Of a DNA stretch of 64,000 nucleotides, positions 60,001 through 64,000 are shown piece by piece. The stretch's first letter is position 1. Each line of letters begins with the position of its first letter. The translations under genes were made by a program, and so were the position numbers. The notes beneath the pieces were generated by a model. The model saw only the letters and a program-made list of their open reading frames with translations. It had not been told where the DNA came from and ran no database searches. This DNA is from an uncultured Coriobacteriia bacterium (GTDB lineage: Bacteria; Actinomycetota; Coriobacteriia; Coriobacteriales; QAMH01), in the NCBI GenBank assembly GCA_948466335.1, contig CAOKAE010000002.1, positions 156,029 to 220,028 on the forward strand, in the 5' to 3' direction.

Positions 60001-60447
60001 CCGGGCACGCCGGAGCAGCCCGGCAACGTGGACAACGAGGGCCACCCCATGTACCGCCTCTACAACCCCAACTCGGGTGAGCACTTCTACACCTCGAGCA
60101 TCGTGGAGCGCGACAACCTCATCTGGTGCGGTTGGCGCGGCGAGGACGTGGGCTGGACCGCTCCCGGCTGGGGCGACCCGGTCTATCGCCTCTACAACCC
60201 CTATGCCGGCGAGCATCACTACACGCTCTCGGCTGCCGAGCGCGACGCGCTCATCTGGGCAGGCTGGAATGACGAGGGCATCGGCTGGTACTCCGACACC
60301 GCGCAGCGCACGCCGCTGTACCGCCTCTACAACCCCAACGCCTATTCGAACAACCACCATTACACGACGGACGTCGGCGAACGTGACATCCTGCTATCCA
60401 TTGGCTGGCAGGACGAGGGCGTTGGCTGGCACGGCATTAATCGATGA
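57043..60447 (+). CDS. Secreted BspA-like surface protein with ~27 DUF285 repeats and C-terminal DUF5648-type repeats
   Basis: This 1134-residue exported protein has a signal peptide (VALASFALIAAFIPATAIA). About 27 units of 23-33 residues follow, of the form 'MFxGCxxLxxLDLSxxDTSxVxxM' (residues ~115-820), each with a conserved Cys. A domain with KVDGKVLDATKYELREGSTIVTLK resembles an X2/Ig-like module. A Pro-rich spacer and three ~40-residue units (YRLYNPNSGEHFYT... GWRGEDVGW) end the protein. There is no LPXTG or membrane anchor, so the end repeats may bind the wall. AGGAGG seven bases upstream supports this start. Early units are AT-richer than later ones, suggesting stepwise expansion. Possible adhesin. 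Confidence 0.9.
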   Translation: MPASHVMTIVQRVTVALASFALIAAFIPATAIAAPDQDAPLTAQAADIARGTSGTCSWVIDGSGKLTIRPTSGDSGTLGQMNDTPPWEPYAAKITSAIIEPGVKDGGTPMVPGDLNGMFKGCVAMTSADLSGLDTSSAGKMDRMFEGCASLLSLDLSGFCTDRAGTMGEMFKGCTNLETLDVSSFNTSLVTNMLSMFEGCSSLKSLDLSSFDTGSCFNMRYAFKDCSELASLEIPKFNTQNAAYLTEMFAGCAKLKTLDVSKFDTSACRNMTSMFAGCAALEVLDVSSFNTAKAEDMEDIFNGCASLKTIDVSKFDTSTAWSMARMFAGCSSLTNLDVHSLVTSAVSDMTSMFEGCSALARLDLSSFNVSQLTRVKSMFKDCSSLTSLTLPDLSAANVIDMSSMFEGCKALSSVDPARFNFTSVNSMSAMFKDCSSIATLNLENISAPEVTSLESLCEGCTSLTNLRFSGFSAPKAKNMHAMLKGCSSLRSLNLANFDVSAANASDMSSMFEGCSSLMSLLTTDFRMGGTTNMSAMFKNCRSLGTLDFSGCDVSLVMKMDSMFEGCAALTQVTFHQGDPDRSNLSDMSSMFKGCSALTSIDALGLSQLNTGNVSSMSSMFEGCANLKTASLSNLDTTSLSDMSSMFKGCSALDSLEPIGLADINTVYVRNMSSLFEGCSGLRAADLTGLKTTNVTDMSSMFAGCSSLPSIDLSVIETSNVENMGNMFAECAALETATLAGIDTVRLTSMHGMFSGCLHLGSVDLTDVVTVGVTDMGALFSGCSALAQLDLSGIDTSKVTTMDGIFANCDGLDKVTLGEKFVFVGTGSELPKAYWQAESSKKIYNSHQIATECKGVADTYAKRHDIKDETPKIIAGANASWHRGMQTGAEFRSSAPLIIFTHVKVDGKVLDATKYELREGSTIVTLKRDYLASLPNGKHTLEIVSATGTASTTFTVGNDPSVKPDEPTPPGPDNPDNPGPNPPGPDNPGTPEQPGNVDNEGHPMYRLYNPNSGEHFYTSSIVERDNLIWCGWRGEDVGWTAPGWGDPVYRLYNPYAGEHHYTLSAAERDALIWAGWNDEGIGWYSDTAQRTPLYRLYNPNAYSNNHHYTTDVGERDILLSIGWQDEGVGWHGINR
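58791..58830 (+). repeat. 40-bp in-frame direct repeat within the DUF285 region (unit 1)
   Basis: Identical to 58956-58995, exactly 165 bases (55 codons) away. It encodes LSDMSSMFKGCSA. It marks a recent duplication of two repeat units. Confidence 0.85.
58956..58995 (+). repeat. 40-bp in-frame direct repeat within the DUF285 region (unit 2)
   Basis: Second copy of 58791-58830. Unequal crossing-over between the two would gain or lose 55 residues without a frameshift. Confidence 0.85.
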
Positions 60448-60460
60448 GGTAGACCCGCCA

Positions 60461-60507
60461 TCATTTCGAGCGGAACGAACAAAGTGAGTGAAGTCGAGAA
60501 ATCTCGA
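60461..60507. repeat. Dispersed intergenic repeat, family B (copy 3)
   Basis: Read on the minus strand it starts TCGAGATTTCTCGACT and ends CCGCTCGAAATG, nearly the same as 1680-1727. It lies between the two surface protein genes. Confidence 0.75.
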
Positions 60508-60537
60508 CCCTGAGGTTTCATCGGCGAAAAGGAGCGC

Positions 60538-62130
60538 ATGATGAGGAAGTACGCATTGAAGAGAATCGGGGCATTCGTCCTGACGCTGGCGCTTGCCACG
60601 GCTTTCGTGCCGGCAGCGGCACTCGCGACGCCAACGCAGACCGGCAATCAGGACGCGCCGCTCGTCGCGCAGGAAGGGGCCGTTGCAACCGGTCCGCAGT
60701 CATACGGCGACCTCATCTGGGAAATTGACGCTGACGGCAAGCTCAGCATCTGGCCCGCCGATAGCAAGAACGGCACGCTTAGCGTGGGAGGCAATGCACC
60801 GTGGCAAGCGCAGGCAAGCTCGATCACGAGCGTCGACATTGCCGACGGCATCCTTGCCGTCAACCTCAGCGGCATGTTCCGCGGCTGCTCCTCGCTCGTC
60901 ACTGCCGACCTATCCAATCTCGACACGAGTGAGCTGTCGGGCATGGACACCATGTTCTCCGCCTGCACTTCGTTGCTCCTAGTCGACCTTTCGGGCTTCA
61001 ACACCTCGAATGTCTCGATGATGGGAGGCATGTTCTCGGGCTGCAGCTCCCTTGTCGCCGTGGACCTCTCGAGTTTTGACACGCAGGGAGCCTTCAAGAT
61101 GCAAGGCATGTTCTCGGGCTGCACGTCCCTGGTGAAGGTATCGCTTGGAACGAACTTCCGCTTCACGAGCGATGCGGCCTACCTGCCCGAGGGCGAGTGG
61201 CAGTCCGCCACGACAGGCGCCACCTTCAGCGCGGAGCAAATCGCCATCAGCCAACAGGGTATCGCCGACACCTACACGAACCTCACGGCCGAGGTCGAGG
61301 CACCCACCATCACGGACGAGAAGGCCGTCACCTGGGCCAAGGGTAGCAAGGACGGCTTCAAGCTGCGCTCGGACGCAAACATCCTGCTCTTCGAGGACGT
61401 GAAGGTCGACGGTGCATCCGTCGACGCCAAGAACTACGATGTCACCGAGGGCTCGACCATCGTCGAGCTCAAGCCCAGCTACCTGCAGACCCTTGCCGAG
61501 GGCGAACATGCCATCGACATCGTCTCCATCACCGGTGCGGCGAGCACGAAGTTTACGGTGGCACCCGACCCCACCGCCGTCAAGCCGAAGCCGGAGGATC
61601 CGAAGCCCGACAATCCCAAGCCAGATGACCCCAAGCTGGAGGACCCCGGCACCACTGACCCCAAGCCCGACAATCCCAAACCGGAGGACCCCGGCACCAC
61701 TGACCCGCAGCCGGGCGATGACGCCGGACATGCCATGTATCGCCTCTACAATCCCAACAGCGGCGAGCACTTCTACACCGCGAGCGTCGAGGAGCGCAAC
61801 CATCTCATGTGGTGCGGCTGGAAGGCCGAGGGCATCGCATGGACCGCCCCGTCGTGGGGCACGCCGGTGTTTCGCCTCTATAACCCCAACGCGGGCGAGC
61901 ACCACTACACGACGAGCGAGGTCGAGCGCGCCGTCTTGCAGTACGCGGGGTGGAATGACGAGGGCATCGGCTGGTACACCGACAACAGCCAGCGCGTGCC
62001 GGTCTATCGCGTCTACAACCCCAACGCCTACGCGAACAATCACCACTACACGCCCGATGCCGGCGAGCGCGACGTGCTCGTCGACATGGGCTGGCGAGAC
62101 GAGGGTGTCGGCTGGTACGGCATCAACTAG
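60538..62130 (+). CDS. Secreted DUF285/DUF5648 surface protein, shorter paralogue
   Basis: This 530-residue exported protein has the same architecture as its neighbour: signal peptide (FVLTLALATAFVPAAALA), only four DUF285 units (MFRGC, MFSAC, MFSGC, MFSGC), the X2-like module (KVDGASVDAKNYDVTEGSTIVELK), an acidic Pro-Lys spacer and three YRLYNPNSGEHFYT-type units. AAGGAG lies three bases from the first ATG and six from the second (60541), so either may start it. Its shared ends and shorter middle suggest the pair arose by gene duplication followed by repeat expansion in the longer copy. Confidence 0.9.
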   Translation: MMRKYALKRIGAFVLTLALATAFVPAAALATPTQTGNQDAPLVAQEGAVATGPQSYGDLIWEIDADGKLSIWPADSKNGTLSVGGNAPWQAQASSITSVDIADGILAVNLSGMFRGCSSLVTADLSNLDTSELSGMDTMFSACTSLLLVDLSGFNTSNVSMMGGMFSGCSSLVAVDLSSFDTQGAFKMQGMFSGCTSLVKVSLGTNFRFTSDAAYLPEGEWQSATTGATFSAEQIAISQQGIADTYTNLTAEVEAPTITDEKAVTWAKGSKDGFKLRSDANILLFEDVKVDGASVDAKNYDVTEGSTIVELKPSYLQTLAEGEHAIDIVSITGAASTKFTVAPDPTAVKPKPEDPKPDNPKPDDPKLEDPGTTDPKPDNPKPEDPGTTDPQPGDDAGHAMYRLYNPNSGEHFYTASVEERNHLMWCGWKAEGIAWTAPSWGTPVFRLYNPNAGEHHYTTSEVERAVLQYAGWNDEGIGWYTDNSQRVPVYRVYNPNAYANNHHYTPDAGERDVLVDMGWRDEGVGWYGIN

Positions 62131-62143
62131 CATCTGCTAGCAA

Positions 62144-62176
62144 GAGGGGCGGACGCGTGAATCACGTCCGCCCCTC
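62144..62176. terminator. Terminator between surface protein and DUF4097-like gene
   Basis: A 12-bp stem (GAGGGGCGGACG / CGTCCGCCCCTC) with a nine-base loop is followed by CTCTTTC. It lies between convergent genes. Confidence 0.8.
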
Positions 62177-62203
62177 CTCTTTCATGGGTATCAATGTCCT
62201 TGT

Positions 62204-63127
62204 CTATAGCGTCTGGAAGGCGAGCATGCCGCTGGCCATGTCCACGTCAAAGTGACCGGTGACCTCGGCGTTCGCATCACCGTATACGGCGCTTCCCCCG
62301 ACGCTCGGGGAGCTTCCCATGGCGGAGCCGCCGCGTACGGGAAAGCTGCTATCCACCTTGCCCGATAGCGCATCGTAGTCCACCTCGAAGGCACAGGCCG
62401 ACGGCAGCGCGAAGGTCATCATGCCGCTGGCCATATCCACGTCGACACGCTGCGGGCAATGGGCCGTCGAGATGCTCGTGTTTCCGCTGCCCATGTTCGC
62501 ATTCACCGTCTCGGGGAAATCCCCCGCAAGCGCAAGTTGTCCGCTCGCGACGTCGAGCCTCAGCTCCCCAGCGGAAAGATCGGCGCCTTCGACGGTGCCC
62601 GAGGCCACGGCAAAGGCCATCTTGCCACAGGCCAGGCCCTCGAGAGCGTAGTCACCCGAGGCGACATCGAGCTCGAAGAACCCGAGGGTCTGTGCGACGC
62701 TGCGCGGCACCTTCACGTCAAGATGCTTGGAGCCATGGGTCGAGCAGCCCATGAGATTGCGCTCCGACGTGTATTGGATACAGAGCGTACCGTTCTCGCA
62801 ACCCCAGCGCAGGGGAAGGTTGCGCACGCCCGACCCCGTCTCGGCGAAGACGATCTGGCCGCCGGTCTCGGCATCGTCGCACACCGTGATGGTCGCCGAA
62901 CCAGCCGCCCAGGCGATGGCGATGTTGCGCACGTCGGCGCCGGCAACCGCACCGGCGCCCGTCTCGTGCGCATCCACGTCCACGTCGTTGTAGAACGATG
63001 CCGGCATCTGGAACGAGGGCGTGCAACGCACGGAACAGCTCACGATGCCTCCGCACAGCACGAGGGCCAGGACCACGAGAAGGCCGATCTTCACATAGCT
63101 CGCATTGGTGAGACGCGTCATGGTCAT
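62204..63127 (-). CDS. Membrane-anchored DUF4097-like protein
   Basis: This 307-residue protein has one N-terminal hydrophobic segment (VKIGLLVVLALVLCGGIVSC; lipoprotein processing at the Cys is possible). The rest consists of short strands with repeated 'LDVASGxxxLxG' and 'VDMASGMMTF' motifs, typical of the beta-helix-like DUF4097 family. ATG 63127 overlaps the upstream regulator's TGA (ATGA), so translation is coupled. Function unknown; members often sit beside membrane-bound regulators. Confidence 0.75.
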   Translation of the reverse strand: MTMTRLTNASYVKIGLLVVLALVLCGGIVSCSVRCTPSFQMPASFYNDVDVDAHETGAGAVAGADVRNIAIAWAAGSATITVCDDAETGGQIVFAETGSGVRNLPLRWGCENGTLCIQYTSERNLMGCSTHGSKHLDVKVPRSVAQTLGFFELDVASGDYALEGLACGKMAFAVASGTVEGADLSAGELRLDVASGQLALAGDFPETVNANMGSGNTSISTAHCPQRVDVDMASGMMTFALPSACAFEVDYDALSGKVDSSFPVRGGSAMGSSPSVGGSAVYGDANAEVTGHFDVDMASGMLAFQTL

Positions 63128-63825
63128 CGCCCCTCTTTCTGCTTGCCCTCGTGGGATGCCTGCCAGTTGGGATCGTCCTCGACGACGCGCACGATCCAGT
63201 AGTAGATGGGAATCGTGAGGAAGATGACCCAGCCGGGATGCCACCAGCTGAAGACGAAGCCCATGATCAGGTAGATGATCACGCAGGCGACGGGATACGG
63301 GAACGTGGCCCAGGGGCTACGTGACGCTTTGGCCGGCCCGGTGGCCTCCGGGCCCGGAGCCTGCGGCGTGAATCGCGTCTGCGGATCGGGTGGCGGCGGC
63401 TGGGGTGCACCCGGCTCCTTGGCCTGGGCGTCAGAGGCCTCCTTCGTCGCTTGGGCGACCGCGTCCTTGAGTTCATCCTTCAACTCGTGCACGCGTGCGA
63501 CTGCCTCGGCGCGGGCTGCGGTCGCCGCCGCGCTTTCGGCCGCCGCCGTGATTGTCTCTGCAGTCACCTCGACCACCGTCTCCTTGTCGGCTTCCTCGAA
63601 GCGCACGTCATCGGCAATATCGACGTCGACACGCACGAGCTCGTCGAGGGTCACGCCGTAGAGGTCGGCAAGGGCGATGAGGTTTCCCGTGTCGGGCGAA
63701 GATTCGGCCCGCTCCCATTTGGAGACGGCCTGACGCGAGAGACCGAGCCTATTGGCCAGCTCTTCCTGGCTATAGCCCTTCTCGCGACGCATGGCTGCAA
63801 GGCGCTGCGCGATTTCGACGTTCAT
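63124..63825 (-). CDS. XRE-family regulator with C-terminal membrane helices
   Basis: This 233-residue protein begins MNVEIAQRLAAMRREKGYSQEELANRLGLSRQAVSKWERAESSPDTGNLIALADLYGVTLDEL, a typical HTH_3 domain. An Ala/Glu-rich helical stretch (80-130) and a Pro-rich linker follow. Two hydrophobic segments (PVACVIIYLIMGFVFSWW, VIFLTIPIYYWIV) tether it to the membrane. An alternative start at 63852 has a comparable GAGAGGA site. It is coupled to the DUF4097-like gene and may sense envelope state directly. Confidence 0.85.
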   Translation of the reverse strand: MNVEIAQRLAAMRREKGYSQEELANRLGLSRQAVSKWERAESSPDTGNLIALADLYGVTLDELVRVDVDIADDVRFEEADKETVVEVTAETITAAAESAAATAARAEAVARVHELKDELKDAVAQATKEASDAQAKEPGAPQPPPPDPQTRFTPQAPGPEATGPAKASRSPWATFPYPVACVIIYLIMGFVFSWWHPGWVIFLTIPIYYWIVRVVEDDPNWQASHEGKQKEGR

Positions 63826-63932
63826 GCGTGGTTCCCTTCGTTTTGACGTCATGCGTTTCCTCTCGCCAAACATACGGTTTACACATCGGTTGCACTACCC
63901 TTTCTAGTAGTCATTTTACGATTTTACCGCGC

Positions 63933-63947
63933 GCAACCATCGGTTGC
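63933..63947. promoter_or_regulatory. Candidate operator of the XRE regulator
   Basis: GCAACC-ATC-GGTTGC is a perfect 6+6 inverted repeat about 110 bases upstream of the regulator start. ATCGGTTGC recurs at 63885-63893, giving a second half-site. Confidence 0.45.
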
Positions 63948-64000
63948 TGGCATAGCTGAGCAGGGACGATGCTTTTGTCATTACGAACATGATGGGCAAA

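Noticed and set aside
58210-60360. 716-codon minus-strand open frame opposite the surface protein
   Set aside because: Repetitive shadow of the DUF285 repeats; no ribosome site and no recognisable domain.

Overview
This window most likely comes from a high-GC Gram-positive actinobacterium of the class Coriobacteriia, probably a gut Eggerthellaceae-type anaerobe. This is inferred from gene content. The indicators are two molybdopterin enzymes each paired with a small 4Fe-4S protein, a Tat-exported uptake [NiFe]-hydrogenase, a MurT/GatD pair, actinobacterial WhiA/YvcK/RapZ/UvrC synteny, and BspA-like surface proteins ending in YRLYNPNSGEHFYT-type repeats. No CRISPR array, integrase or transposase was seen. 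No gene-free stretch exceeds 300 bases.

Layout. 1-1.5 kb: the 3' part of a phenylacetate-CoA-ligase-like gene and a stand-alone LysR-type sensor domain. 1.7-6.5 kb: an FKBP/SlyD-like isomerase, a molybdopterin oxidoreductase with its 4Fe-4S partner, and a divergent PucR-like regulator. 6.6-13.6 kb: a tight four-gene minus-strand operon, transcribed as methyltransferase, cytoplasmic leucine-rich-repeat protein, VWA protein, and MoxR-type AAA+ ATPase fused to a second methyltransferase of the same family. This is the best candidate here for an undescribed system. 13.7-16.6 kb: tRNA-Thr(CGT), a PadR/DUF1700 pair, tmRNA and an SfsA-like gene. 16.6-21.2 kb: pepF-murI-rph-rdgB facing smpB. 21.4-26.3 kb: hydrogenase small, large and cytochrome b subunits, then an atypical shikimate-kinase-like gene and the hydrogenase maturation protease. 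26.4-27.2 kb: rpsI/rplM. 27.4-40.7 kb: a long minus-strand housekeeping run (DUF4013, gatD, murT, rsfS, yqeK, nadD, proA, whiA, yvcK, rapZ, uvrC, wecA/tagO-like, pheA). 40.8-48.2 kb: a cluster-less MutY-like glycosylase, HAD phosphatase, heterodimeric ABC exporter, galE and an MFS drug transporter.

48.3-54.1 kb is a visibly less GC-rich 5.7-kb cassette: membrane protein, MFS transporter, 4Fe-4S protein, molybdopterin enzyme and LysR regulator. It is bounded by a 27-bp perfect direct repeat. The right copy is the 3' end of an intact tetR gene, which suggests a horizontally acquired substrate-specific reductase or dehydroxylase module inserted at the end of tetR. 54.7-56.8 kb: two tandem DUF262 (GmrS-like) proteins without a DUF1524 nuclease half. 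57-62.1 kb: two secreted BspA/DUF285 surface proteins, one with about 27 repeat units. 62.2-63.8 kb: a DUF4097-like membrane protein and its XRE regulator.

Intergenic spaces carry two families of small dispersed repeats. One is GAGACAA/TTGTCTC hairpins, some with a GTGCCTGGCAC core; a related sequence forms part of the C-terminal codons of nadD. The other is an element of the GAGATTTCTCGACT...CGCTCGAAATGACAG type. All calls are from reading the sequence; no database search was run.
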